From Ferruginibacter sp. (lineage in GTDB: Bacteria > Bacteroidota > Bacteroidia > Chitinophagales > Chitinophagaceae), in the NCBI GenBank assembly GCA_025362235.1, contig JANYGZ010000055.1:62001-126000 (forward strand): 64,000 nt of DNA. Reading direction: 5' to 3'. Made by a program: the position numbers and the translations under genes. This document shows positions 34,537 through 44,759 of this stretch, piece by piece. The notes beneath the pieces were generated by a model. It was not told the origin of the DNA. It was given only the letters and a program-made list of their open reading frames with translations, and searched no databases. Each line of letters starts with the position of its first letter. Position 1 is the first letter of the stretch.

Positions 34537-36279
34537 TTAAATATTCTGTTTTTTCAACTGATCAACAATGTATTCACTGGCCCTCATTGATAAAGCCAAA
34601 ATGGTCCAGGTAATGTTTTTATCCCCCTGCGAAACAAATTGACCACCATCAACATTAAATAAATTTTTACAATCGTGCGCCTGGCTCCATTTGTTTAAAG
34701 CAGAAGTTTTTTTATCATCGCCCATACGAACGGTACCTGCTTCATGAATAATATTGCCCGGGTTTGCAAGGCCAAATTGATTGTCCGCAGTATCATCGCC
34801 CCATGTAATAACGGCCCCCATTTTATGCATAATTTCCCTGAAAGATTCTTTCATATGTTTGGCCTGGTTAACTTCCTGTTCGGAGTATTTTGTATTAAAC
34901 CTCAATACAGGTATGCCAAATTTGTCAACAACATTAGGATCAATTTCGCACAAGTTGCTGGCCAGTGCCAGAGCTTCACCACGCCCTGCCATGCCCACAG
35001 AAGCTCCATATAAATAGCGTACATCTTCTTTTAAAGAAGCACCATAACCGCCGGCTTCTTTTGTTTTACCATTGATAGGCACTTTGCCATTCTGGCCTTG
35101 TATGCCCATACCAATGCCATATCCAGGCTGATCCATGCCTCCCCCGTACTCAATATGATAGCCTCTTGCAAAATCAAGTTTCTTATTATCGCCCCACCAT
35201 GGCGTGTACACATGCATGCCACCAACACCATCTTCATTATATCTCTTACGGCCTAATAACTGGGGAAGATACCCACCCATTGATGCACCGGTAGAATCAT
35301 GTAAATATTTACCTACAACATTACTTGAATTACCCACACCATTAGGATGTTGCGCCGATTTTGAATTCAGCATCAGCCTTGCACTTTCGCAGGCACTGGC
35401 TGCCAATATTACTACTTTGCCCTGCACCTGGTATTCCTGCATATCTTCTTTGCTAACATAACTAACACCCGTTGCCAATCCGTTACTGGCATTGGTTAAT
35501 ACCTCTCTTACCATGGCATTGGTTACCAGGTCTACATTACCGGTGGCAACGGCAGGTTTTATCAATACAGAAGAAGCCGAGAAATCTCCATATACTTTAC
35601 AGCTACGGCCACATTGTGCACAAAAAAAACAGGCACCTCTTTCTTTATTAATGGGTTTGGTAAGTATAGACAAGCGGGATGGAATAACAGGTATGCCAAT
35701 ACTATTGCCTGCATTTTTTATAAATATTTCATGAAGCCTTGGTTTGGGCGGAGGTAGAAAAAAACCGTCTGGGTCATTCCTTAATCCTTCATTGGTGCCG
35801 AATACACCAATCATTTTATCAATTTTATCATAGTAAGGTTTTACATCTTCATAGCTAATTGGCCAGTCATCACCAAGCCCATCAATACTTTTATGTTTAA
35901 AATCATCCGGGCCAAAGCGTAAAGAAATCCTTCCCCAATGGTTGGTACGGCCACCTACCATACGGGCACGCCACCATTCCCACTTATCCCCGGGGGCATG
36001 GGTAAAGGGTTCGCCTTCAATATCCCAACCATGATAACAACCATCAAAATCACCAAATGGCCTGAATTTGGTACTGGCACCACGCCGCGGCGATTCCCAT
36101 GGATTTTTTAGTTGCAAAGAATTAATGGCAGGATCGTAATTAGCGCCTGCCTCCAAAAGGCAAACTTTTAAACCTGCATTGGCCAGCACATAAGCTGCCA
36201 TACCTCCACCTGCACCCGAACCCACAATTATGGCATCGTATTGTTTCGGCTGTTTTTTGATTTGCAAACTATCGCCCAT
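34537..36279 (-). CDS. FAD-dependent GMC oxidoreductase (glycoside 3-dehydrogenase-type large subunit)
   Basis: 580 residues. The FAD Rossmann motif YDAIIVGSGAGGGMAAYVL begins at about 14. The GMC block MVGGRTNHWGRISLRFGP is near 110, a cysteine cluster ACFFCAQCGRSC near 215, and the C-terminal GTVRMG...LFNVDGGQFVSQG with the family catalytic His/Asn region is near 520. There is no leader of its own; export would rely on the subunit 3 encoded just downstream. Such heterodimers oxidise the C3 hydroxyl of sugars and glycosides, giving 3-keto products that DUF1080 proteins and related lyases can cleave. Substrate inferred only. Confidence 0.92.
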   Translation of the reverse strand: MGDSLQIKKQPKQYDAIIVGSGAGGGMAAYVLANAGLKVCLLEAGANYDPAINSLQLKNPWESPRRGASTKFRPFGDFDGCYHGWDIEGEPFTHAPGDKWEWWRARMVGGRTNHWGRISLRFGPDDFKHKSIDGLGDDWPISYEDVKPYYDKIDKMIGVFGTNEGLRNDPDGFFLPPPKPRLHEIFIKNAGNSIGIPVIPSRLSILTKPINKERGACFFCAQCGRSCKVYGDFSASSVLIKPAVATGNVDLVTNAMVREVLTNASNGLATGVSYVSKEDMQEYQVQGKVVILAASACESARLMLNSKSAQHPNGVGNSSNVVGKYLHDSTGASMGGYLPQLLGRKRYNEDGVGGMHVYTPWWGDNKKLDFARGYHIEYGGGMDQPGYGIGMGIQGQNGKVPINGKTKEAGGYGASLKEDVRYLYGASVGMAGRGEALALASNLCEIDPNVVDKFGIPVLRFNTKYSEQEVNQAKHMKESFREIMHKMGAVITWGDDTADNQFGLANPGNIIHEAGTVRMGDDKKTSALNKWSQAHDCKNLFNVDGGQFVSQGDKNITWTILALSMRASEYIVDQLKKQNI

Positions 36280-36768
36280 GTAAATTTTTTTTAATTGTAT
36301 AAATGGCTTTAAAGAAAGGAAATATTATAGAACGGAAAACTACAAAAGTTTTAGTTCATATAATCCAAATGACTCAATTTTTTGAAACTTATTTATTAAA
36401 TTATGATGAAGGGAAAATTCAAATAACCTTTTAAATAAATATCGTATATTAAAAAGAGGTAAACCTTGGGGAAAAGCTGCATCTTAGCCAAACCAATAAT
36501 GCATAGCGGTTATATTGCTTGCAAGTTCAACTAATAATTTTTTAAACGGATTTAAAAATTACTTTTGGACTGCTTATAATTATTAAAAAGATAAATTAAA
36601 TTTCACCTTCTATTTAATTGCAGTATTTGGCTATACCGAAATAAATTGCTGCGCAGCCTTTATCAAAAAGATTGCAGTAAAGGCGGAAAGAAAAAAATAA
36701 TTTAAGATATAATAGTATTTGCCAATAGCCAGAAACCTGGTAATTGGTAAATACTGAAAGTTATCGAA
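36280..36768. other. Gene-free spacer
   Basis: 489 AT-rich bases between the GMC gene and the histone-like gene. I see no convincing reading frame, terminator hairpin or repeat. Confidence 0.6.
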
Positions 36769-37068
36769 CTACTTTGTTTTATGAATTTTTTTAGCTTTTG
36801 AAGGTTTTGTTATTTTTGCAGCCTTTTTTATTTTTGCAGGTAATTTTTTAGCATCAGCAACAGGTTTCTTTGTCAGCTTTTTTGCAGGTGCTTTTTTAAT
36901 GCCGGCAGCTAATAGTTTTTTTGCCTTCTTTATTCTTTTATCAAATTTTTTATCACTCAATTGCTCCTTTAGCTTTGATAAAGAACTGATAAATTCTTCT
37001 GTAATTGTTTTTAGTATTTGTGCTTTCGCTGGAGCACTTTTTTTTACTGCTGTTTTCTTTGTTGGCAT
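36769..37068 (-). CDS. Small Lys/Ala-rich histone H1-like protein
   Basis: 99 residues, very basic, built of KKA, PAKK and AKK repeats like the C-terminal tail of histone H1. A less biased middle segment (EEFISSLSKLKEQLSDKKFDKRIKKAKKLL in effect, residues 28-58) could form a helix. There are no cysteines and no signal peptide. Proteins of this composition bind DNA non-specifically and are common as small nucleoid-associated proteins in Bacteroidota and Chlamydiae. A DNA-compaction role is an inference from composition. Confidence 0.75.
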   Translation of the reverse strand: MPTKKTAVKKSAPAKAQILKTITEEFISSLSKLKEQLSDKKFDKRIKKAKKLLAAGIKKAPAKKLTKKPVADAKKLPAKIKKAAKITKPSKAKKIHKTK

Positions 37069-37299
37069 TGTAGGTTGTTTTTGTAAAAATATAACATAAA
37101 ATTAATATTGTGCGCAGGTCTAATGTTAAGCTTTTACAAATGAAAGCCCAAGCAGCAGGTATAAATGGGTTACTTGATTTTTTATCAAGTTTACGTACTC
37201 ACTATTTTTTGAAAACTTTATCCTAAGGTAAATCTGTCAAAAAAGCATATCTATTAAACCATTGATTAAATTACTGCCATTTATAATGTAAAAAATTGC

Positions 37300-38964
37300 T
37301 TATTTATTTTCATAAACTTTTTCGCCGTTCAAAAATGTTTTAAGTACCTTAACCTGTAATAATTTTTCAGGGGCTTCTTTCATGATATCGGCGTCCAGTA
37401 TAACAAAGTCTGCCAGTTTTCCTTTCTCCAAACTCCCTTTCTCCTTTTCTTCAAAGTTGGCTTTAGCAGCCCAGATGGTCATTCCTCTTATTGTCTCTTC
37501 CCTTGTTAAAGCATTTGCTGGCTGGTAACCTCCATCCGGCCAACCCTTAGCATCTTTTCTTACCACAGCAGCATAAAATGTTTTAAAGGTTGAAATATCT
37601 TCAAAAGGAAAATCGGTACCCAGTGGTATCCATCCGTTTTGTTGCAATAATTGTTTATAAGCATAAGCACCTTTTACCCGTTCACTGCCCAACTTTTCTG
37701 CCACCCAGCGCATATCACTTGTTGCATGGGTAGGTTGTACAGAGGGGATGATTGAATTGGCGCCAAATATCTTGAAATCATTTTGATGAATTACCTGGGC
37801 ATGTTCAATACGCCATCGTAAATCGTTCTTTCCTTTTAAATACTTTGCGTAAATCTTCAGGATGGTCCTGTTGCCGCTATCCCCAATGGCATGTGTACAC
37901 ATCTGAAAACCTTTTTGCACAATCCTGCTGGCAACAGAATCAAAATGTGCGGGGTTGCTTAACAAAAAACCAGTATGGCCGGGCTTATCGCTGTAGGGTT
38001 GCAACAGGCAGGCACCTCTCGAACCTAATGCACCATCAGCATATACCTTAATGCTTCTTACATTTAACCTGTCCGTTTTTAGGATGCCATTTTTTTCAAG
38101 CCAATCAAAATTCTTTTCTTCATCACTCAACATTACATACAGGCGCATTTTTAAATTACCAGCCTCCTGTAATTTTTTTATTCTCTCTACATCAGTATAA
38201 TTTAATCCGCAATCATCAATGGTAGTTAATCCAACAGCAAAGCAATTTTTTTGAGCCGCCAGCAATACTTTATTAAATTGTTGTTCTGTAGCGGAAGGGA
38301 TTTTTGATAAAACCAAATTAAAAGCATTGTCAATTAATATGCCTGTTAGTTTAGATGTAGAAGATTTTTTCTCTATCCATTGCTTTACTTCTATTTCACC
38401 ACCGGTTAATCTATCACCGGCTTTTATACAGGCAATATCCAATGCCTTTTGATTTGCTATTGCAGCGTGCCCATCTATCCTGGATAAAAGAACAGGCCTG
38501 TCGGGAAACAGCTCATTCAGTTTTTCATTTGATGGAAATTTTTTTACCGTCCAGTCATTCTGGTCCCAGCCACCGCCTGTTATCCAGCCCTCTTTATTTT
38601 CTGCAGCAAATGTTTTTACTTTCTCAATTATTTCATCCCAGCTACCTGTACCAATAAGACTTACCTGTTGTAACCTCTTGCCATATTCCAAAAAATGTGC
38701 ATGTGCATCTATAAAACCCGGATAAATAAATTTTCCCTGTGCATCCAGTTTTTCAGTTATTTCAAATTCTTTTTCGAGATCAGCCATTTTTCCAGTGGCC
38801 AATATTTTTCCATCTTTAACCACCATTGCTTCAGCAGTAGAGAAGGCGCTGTCAATTGTGTAGATAGTTGCATTATACACCAGCAGGCTTACTTTTTCTT
38901 TTTTAGCACAAGAGGCCATAAAAAAGCAAACTACAATAATGCACAGCAGTTTTATTTTATTCAT
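37300..38964 (-). CDS. Amidohydrolase-family lipoprotein (YtcJ/amidohydrolase 3 type)
   Basis: 554 residues with a lipoprotein signal (Cys at about 19 in FMASCAKKEK). The metal-dependent amidohydrolase core shows FIDAHAHFLEYG (HxH ligands, about 83), GGGWDQNDW, SRIDGHAAIANQKAL, THAIGDSGNRTIL (distal His) and GTDFPFEDISTF (Asp). This arrangement matches the YtcJ-like group, whose substrates (N-acyl or urea-type compounds) are mostly unknown. Location would be the periplasm or outer membrane. Transcribed alone, downstream (same strand) of the DUF5916 barrel gene's opposite end. Confidence 0.88.
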   Translation of the reverse strand: MNKIKLLCIIVVCFFMASCAKKEKVSLLVYNATIYTIDSAFSTAEAMVVKDGKILATGKMADLEKEFEITEKLDAQGKFIYPGFIDAHAHFLEYGKRLQQVSLIGTGSWDEIIEKVKTFAAENKEGWITGGGWDQNDWTVKKFPSNEKLNELFPDRPVLLSRIDGHAAIANQKALDIACIKAGDRLTGGEIEVKQWIEKKSSTSKLTGILIDNAFNLVLSKIPSATEQQFNKVLLAAQKNCFAVGLTTIDDCGLNYTDVERIKKLQEAGNLKMRLYVMLSDEEKNFDWLEKNGILKTDRLNVRSIKVYADGALGSRGACLLQPYSDKPGHTGFLLSNPAHFDSVASRIVQKGFQMCTHAIGDSGNRTILKIYAKYLKGKNDLRWRIEHAQVIHQNDFKIFGANSIIPSVQPTHATSDMRWVAEKLGSERVKGAYAYKQLLQQNGWIPLGTDFPFEDISTFKTFYAAVVRKDAKGWPDGGYQPANALTREETIRGMTIWAAKANFEEKEKGSLEKGKLADFVILDADIMKEAPEKLLQVKVLKTFLNGEKVYENK

Positions 38965-39026
38965 TATGCTAAACTATTTTAAAATTAAATTTTCACTATT
39001 CACCATTCACAACTGACTATTCCCCA

Positions 39027-39042
39027 CCCGATAGCTATCGGG
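39027..39042. repeat. Perfect 16-bp palindrome CCCGATAGCTATCGGG
   Basis: Lies 6 bases beyond the stop codon of the minus-strand DUF5916 gene. Palindromes of this type are common between genes in Bacteroidota. It may terminate or stabilise the transcript, although no T-run follows. Confidence 0.6.
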
Positions 39043-39048
39043 TCACCA

Positions 39049-41262
39049 TCACATGTTCCACCAATAAGTAAACTTCAATACCAGTGCCCGGTTGCGAATA
39101 TACAGTGGAGCCGTGTAATAATTATCTGTGTATACAATAAAGAAATCGCTGGCGGGTTTGTAGCGCCACTGAAACCTTGTATTGAGATTTATATTTTTTA
39201 ATTGGTTATTATATTGCACAAACGTGGTAAAAAATAATGTATTGGTAAAGGTAACGTCAATGCGTGGGCCAACCAGCCAGAAATCAGTAATACCCCATGG
39301 CTGTGGCAGGTCAATATGATTATAGCTTGTGCTTAAAGTAATATTTACAAAAGGTTGAAAGCGATAACCTAAATCGGCTGTTAAATTAAGCCTTGTGCCA
39401 TTGGCATAATATCCTCCATACCTTGTAGAAAAGGCATAAGTAAATAATCTTTGTGGCTTTGATGTAAAGGTTGTACCCCACGCATTCCAGCTATGTTTGG
39501 TGCCTGTTGCCAAAGTATCTTTTCCTGAATTGGTAGGGTCAAATGGTTTTAGCAATTCTACATAATCATGAGCTATCCATGTATCAAATGTTGCCTGGTT
39601 ACGAAAATTAAATTTATAATCAATGTAGGTTTCATTATCAGTCTGTTTAAATTTTGGCGTAAAAAAATAGGTTGAACTTACCAACGGACCATGACTTAAA
39701 ACATGGCCGTATTTAGGAAAAAACAAGTAGCTTACCATGGGGTTTATTTTTATATAATCAGTACGTGGTACATAGCCAACTTCTGCAGTATAATTTTTAC
39801 CTACGTATTCATGCAGCCAGGAGATGATCCATTTTTTTGTGGTGTATTGCAACGCCCCTGACTGTACTAAATCATTAGTGGTTTTATTGGGACTGAACGA
39901 TTTTAGCAACATAAATTTCCCTGTCCATAAGTTATTGGCAGATGCAAGATTATATTCTATACCCAGGTTGCGGTTGTATAAAGAATACAATGGTTTGCTG
40001 GTATCTTTCTGGCCAGTATAATTAAGTGATTCTTTATTTACAAACATCACCCTTATATTGGATCGTGCAAACACCCGGCGCTGTAAAGCAAACACAGCAA
40101 AATTTTGAGCTGGCAAACCAATATCAGGCACTTGCTTTGTTTGTATATCCATTGCGCCTATACGCCAGTCTTTACTAAGGCTGCCGCTTAAACGGGCACC
40201 AAAACTAATAGGCACTCCAAGTCCAATACGGCGTGAAAAAAAGGGCCTGATATTTATGTTACCAAAATTGGCAAAGAGGTCAGCATTTTCTAAAAAAAAT
40301 TGCCTTTTCTCGGGAAAAAATAATTCATAGCGGTCAAGGTTTGTCACCTGCCTGTCAACTTCAACCTGCGAAAAATCAGGGTTTACTGTAAGGTCTAAAT
40401 TAAGCGATGAAGTAATAGCAATCTTTGCATCGCCACCAATATCCTTTCTGTATAAACTGGGTATTTTATGTTCATAGTCCTTTGTAACACCGCCAAGTAC
40501 ATAAGGAATTATAGAAATGTTTGGACCAGCCTGGGGTGGGGGGGCATCCCAAACAAGGGTGCCGGTATACGCAAGTGATGCTGTGGGGAACTGTCTTGGA
40601 ACGGGGGCCCAGCTTGACTTTTCGGCTACCCGTATATCGAGCCTGCTAAAATTGATACCCCAGTTGGTAATACCTTTTTTATAGCGAATAGTTTTAAAAG
40701 GAATTGCTGCTTCAAATATCCATTTATCCGGATAGTTTTTTACAACAGATACCCATTTATTGTCCCAGCTAAGATCTGCGCTTCCACCACTATACAAAGA
40801 ACCATCCCATTGAGCGCCTGCTGCATTGGCGCCAAAAGTAAAACCATTGGTGCGGTCATCAAATGGGTCGATAAAAAAAATAAAATTATCATTTCTGCCA
40901 AAAGAGAAATCTCTTCTTAAAGACTCAACCATGTATGGGCCTGTTTTTGAAAGATAGCAAATGGCTATGATGTAAATATTTTTTTCATCATACGCCATAC
41001 GAACGGTGGTTCTCACATTTGATTTACTCGAATCCATTGGTGTAACCATAAAAAAATTATCGGCCGCATCTGTATCCTGCCATCCTGCATCATTCATCTC
41101 GCCATCAATTTGTATGGGCGCAGTAATTTTATTAATATGTAATTGGTGTGCGCTGTTTATTTTTTGTGCATGGGCAAAAATGCAGGATAAAAAAAACGAT
41201 AGCAGTAGTAAATATCTCAACAAGCAAAGTTTATGAAGTCTAAAAACAATGCAAGGTAACAA
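39049..41262 (-). CDS. DUF5916 outer membrane protein with N-terminal CBM9-like domain
   Basis: About 737 residues. No ATG is available upstream: TTG at 41262 or, better for a signal peptide, TTG at 41220 (RYLLLLSFFLSCIFAHAQ). Residues about 45-240 form a carbohydrate-binding family 9-like beta-sandwich (IDGEMNDAGWQDTD, VRMAYDEKNIYI, DNFIFFIDPFDD). From about 260 a DUF5916 region follows (NPDFSQVEVDRQVTNLDRYELFFPEKRQFFLENADLF in two parts), ending in an aromatic-rich beta-barrel with a terminal TYWWNM. It is an outer membrane protein of unknown function, often linked to uptake or surface binding of glycans or proteins. Confidence 0.85.
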   Translation of the reverse strand: MLPCIVFRLHKLCLLRYLLLLSFFLSCIFAHAQKINSAHQLHINKITAPIQIDGEMNDAGWQDTDAADNFFMVTPMDSSKSNVRTTVRMAYDEKNIYIIAICYLSKTGPYMVESLRRDFSFGRNDNFIFFIDPFDDRTNGFTFGANAAGAQWDGSLYSGGSADLSWDNKWVSVVKNYPDKWIFEAAIPFKTIRYKKGITNWGINFSRLDIRVAEKSSWAPVPRQFPTASLAYTGTLVWDAPPPQAGPNISIIPYVLGGVTKDYEHKIPSLYRKDIGGDAKIAITSSLNLDLTVNPDFSQVEVDRQVTNLDRYELFFPEKRQFFLENADLFANFGNINIRPFFSRRIGLGVPISFGARLSGSLSKDWRIGAMDIQTKQVPDIGLPAQNFAVFALQRRVFARSNIRVMFVNKESLNYTGQKDTSKPLYSLYNRNLGIEYNLASANNLWTGKFMLLKSFSPNKTTNDLVQSGALQYTTKKWIISWLHEYVGKNYTAEVGYVPRTDYIKINPMVSYLFFPKYGHVLSHGPLVSSTYFFTPKFKQTDNETYIDYKFNFRNQATFDTWIAHDYVELLKPFDPTNSGKDTLATGTKHSWNAWGTTFTSKPQRLFTYAFSTRYGGYYANGTRLNLTADLGYRFQPFVNITLSTSYNHIDLPQPWGITDFWLVGPRIDVTFTNTLFFTTFVQYNNQLKNINLNTRFQWRYKPASDFFIVYTDNYYTAPLYIRNRALVLKFTYWWNM

Positions 41263-41371
41263 TTGTTGCTAAAAGAAAGCTTACCGTCTGTAAAAAACTG
41301 TTTTCAGATATTTGTAAAATAATCTGTAAGTACTGTATTCAATAATTGTAATTAATTAAAACGATAATTAT

Positions 41372-41402
41372 TTTATTCAACTGGTAAACATTATTATCTT
41401 TA
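41372..41402 (+). promoter_or_regulatory. Predicted promoter of the CocE-type hydrolase gene
   Basis: A TTTA -33-like element (41372-41375), 19-base spacer and TATCTTTA (41395-41402, 7 of 8 to TAnnTTTG). This has the same spacing and -33 sequence as the promoter predicted at 19888. A start near 41409 gives a ~20-base leader. Confidence 0.45.
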
Positions 41403-41430
41403 ATATACTCCTTTACCAATACAACTTTTG

Positions 41431-43269
41431 ATGAGAAAATTTTATATAACAATTGTTTTGCTCTGTGTTAGCTGTTTACTTGCAAATGCACAAACAGACA
41501 GTATTACATTCTATAAAAAAACATCCGTAATGATTTCTATGCGTGATGGGTTAAAATTATATACCGTTATTGTCAGCCCTGTAAATGCAAAGACTACATC
41601 GCCTGTTTTAATAGAACGAACACCTTATGGGGCAAGTATTCCCATACCTGATGATACTACCTTCAAGACTGAATTAATGGGTAACACAATGGCAAAAGAA
41701 GGGTATATTTTTGTTTACCAGGATATTCGGGGCAAATATAAAAGTGAAGGCATTATGCAGATACACCAGCCGCTTATTCATGCTGTAAAGAAGGGTGCCG
41801 TAGACGAAAGTACCGATACATGGGATACAGTGGACTGGCTTATAAAAAATGTTTCTAATAACAATGGCAAGGCAGGCATCTACGGCATCTCTTATCCGGG
41901 TTGGCTTGCATTGATGGGTGCTGTAGATCCGCACCCTGCTTTAAAAGCATCTTCGGAGCAGGCTTGTATGGGCGACCTGTTTTTAGGCGACGACTTTCAT
42001 CACAACGGAGCTTTTCGTTTAAGTTATGGAATGGAATATAGTTATGAGGTGGAATTTGATAAAACTACCGACAGCAATTTTCCTTTTCCACAATACGACC
42101 TTTTTGACTGGTACCTTAATTTAGGTTCTTTAAAAAATGTAAACAATAAATATTTTCATAATAAAATACCAACCTGGAACAGTTTTGTGGCGCATCCAAA
42201 CTATGATGCCTACTGGCAAACCAACTCGCCTTTAAATTATGTACAAACTGCACAAATTCCACAATTGCATGTTGGTGGTTATTATGACCAGGAGGATATT
42301 AATGGCCCTCAACTGATGTATAGCCACATGGAAAAAAAAGATACTTTCAACCGAAATTTTATTGTATTGGGCCCATGGAACCATGGGCAATGGGGGTATG
42401 ATAAAGCAGATAGCCTGGGAAAGATTTCCTTTGAAAGCCGCACAGGAATTTGGTTTAGGAACTTACAAAAAAAATGGTTCGACTATTGGTTAAAGGGTAT
42501 TGGTGATGGCAAGTTTGATGAAGCCACCTGTTTTCAAACAGGCAGCAACCAATGGAAAACATATACCACCTGGCCACCAAAAGAAGCCACTATAAAAAAA
42601 CTGTATGCCGGGGCAAATAACAAAGCCTCCTTTGTAAAACCTGTTGCTGCTGATGCTTTTGAAACCTATACAAGTGACCCAGCAAAGCCGGTTCCATACC
42701 GGAGCTTACCAATTGAAGCTACTTATGGCCCGGGCAGCCGCTGGAAATCGTGGCAGGTAGAGGACCAAAGATTTGTTTATAGCCGGCCAGATGTGCTGAG
42801 TTTTATGATGGATTCTCTTACAGAGGACATTACTGTTACCGGCAAAATAATGGCCCATCTTTTTGCTGCTACCAGCGGTACTGATGCGGACTGGATTGTA
42901 AAACTAATTGACGTTTATCCTGCATTTGATACAAAAAATTTGGACATGAGTGGTTACCAGTTACCTGTGGCGATGGAAGTTTTTAGAGGCCGTTTTCAAA
43001 AAAGTTTCTCCGAGCCCCAGGCACTTATTCCTAATAAAGCAACAGAGTTCGTTATTGACCTTCATGATATAAACCATACATTTAAAAAAGGGCATCACAT
43101 AATGATACAGGTGCAGAGTACCTGGTTTCCTTTGATAGACCGTAATCCTCAAAAATTTATACCCAATATTTATGATGCAAGGGAGTCGGATTACACAAGG
43201 GCCACACAAAAGGTTTATTTCTCTGTAGAATATCCAACCTATATAGAATTGCCTGTGATGAAAAACTGA
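41431..43269 (+). CDS. CocE/NonD-family alpha/beta hydrolase (X-Pro dipeptidyl-peptidase type)
   Basis: 612 residues from ATG 41431, with a signal peptide (ITIVLLCVSCLLANAQ). The X-Pro dipeptidyl-peptidase S15 domain holds the nucleophile Ser154 in GIYGISYPGWLAL, the oxyanion-type Tyr in RTPYGAS and the catalytic His in LGPWNHGQWGYD (near 310). The C-terminal jelly-roll domain begins near 440 (YSRPDVLSFMMDSLTEDITVTG). Members hydrolyse acyl esters (cocaine, glutaryl-7-ACA) or peptides after proline. It is exported and monocistronic. Ester or peptide specificity cannot be told from the motifs. Confidence 0.92.
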   Translation: MRKFYITIVLLCVSCLLANAQTDSITFYKKTSVMISMRDGLKLYTVIVSPVNAKTTSPVLIERTPYGASIPIPDDTTFKTELMGNTMAKEGYIFVYQDIRGKYKSEGIMQIHQPLIHAVKKGAVDESTDTWDTVDWLIKNVSNNNGKAGIYGISYPGWLALMGAVDPHPALKASSEQACMGDLFLGDDFHHNGAFRLSYGMEYSYEVEFDKTTDSNFPFPQYDLFDWYLNLGSLKNVNNKYFHNKIPTWNSFVAHPNYDAYWQTNSPLNYVQTAQIPQLHVGGYYDQEDINGPQLMYSHMEKKDTFNRNFIVLGPWNHGQWGYDKADSLGKISFESRTGIWFRNLQKKWFDYWLKGIGDGKFDEATCFQTGSNQWKTYTTWPPKEATIKKLYAGANNKASFVKPVAADAFETYTSDPAKPVPYRSLPIEATYGPGSRWKSWQVEDQRFVYSRPDVLSFMMDSLTEDITVTGKIMAHLFAATSGTDADWIVKLIDVYPAFDTKNLDMSGYQLPVAMEVFRGRFQKSFSEPQALIPNKATEFVIDLHDINHTFKKGHHIMIQVQSTWFPLIDRNPQKFIPNIYDARESDYTRATQKVYFSVEYPTYIELPVMKN

Positions 43270-43466
43270 CTTTCGGGTATTGAATAGTTTGCTTTTTTAA
43301 TCACGTATAGGCATATCTGTTATAGGGTTTTCTTTTTGCTGGCTAATATTTAAGGAATAAAATTTATTTTTAATACACTTCAACAATTTTGTGTACATTA
43401 GATTTATGCAAATTCCGCTGCATATTTATTTACTATAACAAATCTTGTATGCATAAACTATTATTT

Positions 43467-44501
43467 ATGAAACCATTTTTAGCCACACTTTTGGTATATT
43501 TTTTTTTAAACAACCAGCTTGCTTTTTGCCAATCCAAAGTTTTTGATAAGGGGCAGTTCTTTAAGGAAGAAACTACTTTTGATGCAACAATAGAAACTTA
43601 TTGGAGTAAACTCATTAACCAAAAAAGTAAACCGGGTAAAATTTTTCCGGCCCGTTTTAAGGCCAAATTGAGTGACAGTATTACGGTGGACGAGCCGGTT
43701 AGCATGGTTGTACGTGGCCATTCAAGAAGGGCATATTGTTACTTACCTCCGGTTAAACTAACTTTTACAAAAACCGGTACCTCCATAATGCATCCTTTAA
43801 AATCTATTAAATTAGTAAATGCATGTAAACCCAATAGTGCCTATGAGCAATATTTGTATAAAGAATTTCTTTGCTATAAAATATTTAATTTACTTACCGA
43901 TAAAAGTTACCGGGTACGTTTGTTAAATATAGACTATAAGGATAGCAGCAATAATAAAAGTGCTTTTATTGAAAAGGCTTTTTTAACAGAGGATATAAAA
44001 GATTTGGCGAAAAGAAACAAATGTATCGAGTGGACGGCAGGCAATCTTTACAACGAGGCTACCAACCGCAAGCAAATGACCTTAGTGCAGGTTTTTGAAT
44101 ACATGATTGGTAATACAGACTGGTCGGTTCCTGCCAATCATAATATTAAACTTATTCAATTAAAGGAAGATTCTCTTTCAAAACCATTTGCAGTGCCTTA
44201 CGATTTTGATTACTCAGGCCTGGTGAGTACAGACTATGCTGTTCCGGATGTAAGCCTAAATACGGAGAGTGTGGAGGAAAGGGTTTACAGGGGGTTTCCA
44301 CGCACCATGGAAGAGCTGAATGAAACATTCGAAATTTTTACAAAGCAAAAAGAAAACATATATACCCTTATTAATAATTATCAATTACTTATTCCCAAAA
44401 CAAAAAAATATATGATTGATTACCTGGAAAGTTTTTATGCACAGATTAAAAAACCAGCAACCGTACAACTTATATTTATTGATGGCGCAAGAAAAAATTA
44501 A
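43467..44501 (+). CDS. Secreted hypothetical protein, possibly CotH/HipA-like kinase fold
   Basis: 344 residues from ATG 43467 (KPFLATLLVYFFLNNQLAFCQ signal peptide); upstream in-frame starts would bury the signal. The first half has PARFKAKLSDSITVDEPVSMVVRGHSRR and beta-strand blocks. The second half has MIGNTDWSVPANHNIKLI and PFAVPYDFDYSGLV, which resemble the catalytic-loop (N) and DFD metal-binding motifs of CotH-type secreted kinases. This similarity is by eye only, and the family is uncharacterised in Bacteroidota as far as I know. It is followed by a strong terminator, so it is monocistronic. Confidence 0.7.
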   Translation: MKPFLATLLVYFFLNNQLAFCQSKVFDKGQFFKEETTFDATIETYWSKLINQKSKPGKIFPARFKAKLSDSITVDEPVSMVVRGHSRRAYCYLPPVKLTFTKTGTSIMHPLKSIKLVNACKPNSAYEQYLYKEFLCYKIFNLLTDKSYRVRLLNIDYKDSSNNKSAFIEKAFLTEDIKDLAKRNKCIEWTAGNLYNEATNRKQMTLVQVFEYMIGNTDWSVPANHNIKLIQLKEDSLSKPFAVPYDFDYSGLVSTDYAVPDVSLNTESVEERVYRGFPRTMEELNETFEIFTKQKENIYTLINNYQLLIPKTKKYMIDYLESFYAQIKKPATVQLIFIDGARKN

Positions 44502-44631
44502 GGTCTGGTGCTTTTGCTTAAAGGGTAATTTTTATTTGTATAAATTTAAACATACAAAATAGCAGTTAGAAGATGTAATCTTACATGATTTAGATTGATT
44601 ATTGGCAACTCCTATAATAATAAAAACTGCT

Positions 44632-44662
44632 GGCCTGTCGCTTTTTAGCGACAGGCCTTTTT
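44632..44662 (+). terminator. Rho-independent terminator
   Basis: A perfect 10-bp stem GGCCTGTCGC / GCGACAGGCC with a TTTTTA loop, followed by TTTTT. It lies 130 bases after the hypothetical gene's stop and insulates it from the duplicated element that follows. Confidence 0.9.
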
Positions 44663-44759
44663 ACTATTTGGTCGTTTGCAGCAAGTCATAAGCATTTTTG
44701 AAACGCTCATATCAGCCTGAATTACCGGCAATTTTTTACAAAAACGCCAATTTTTACCC

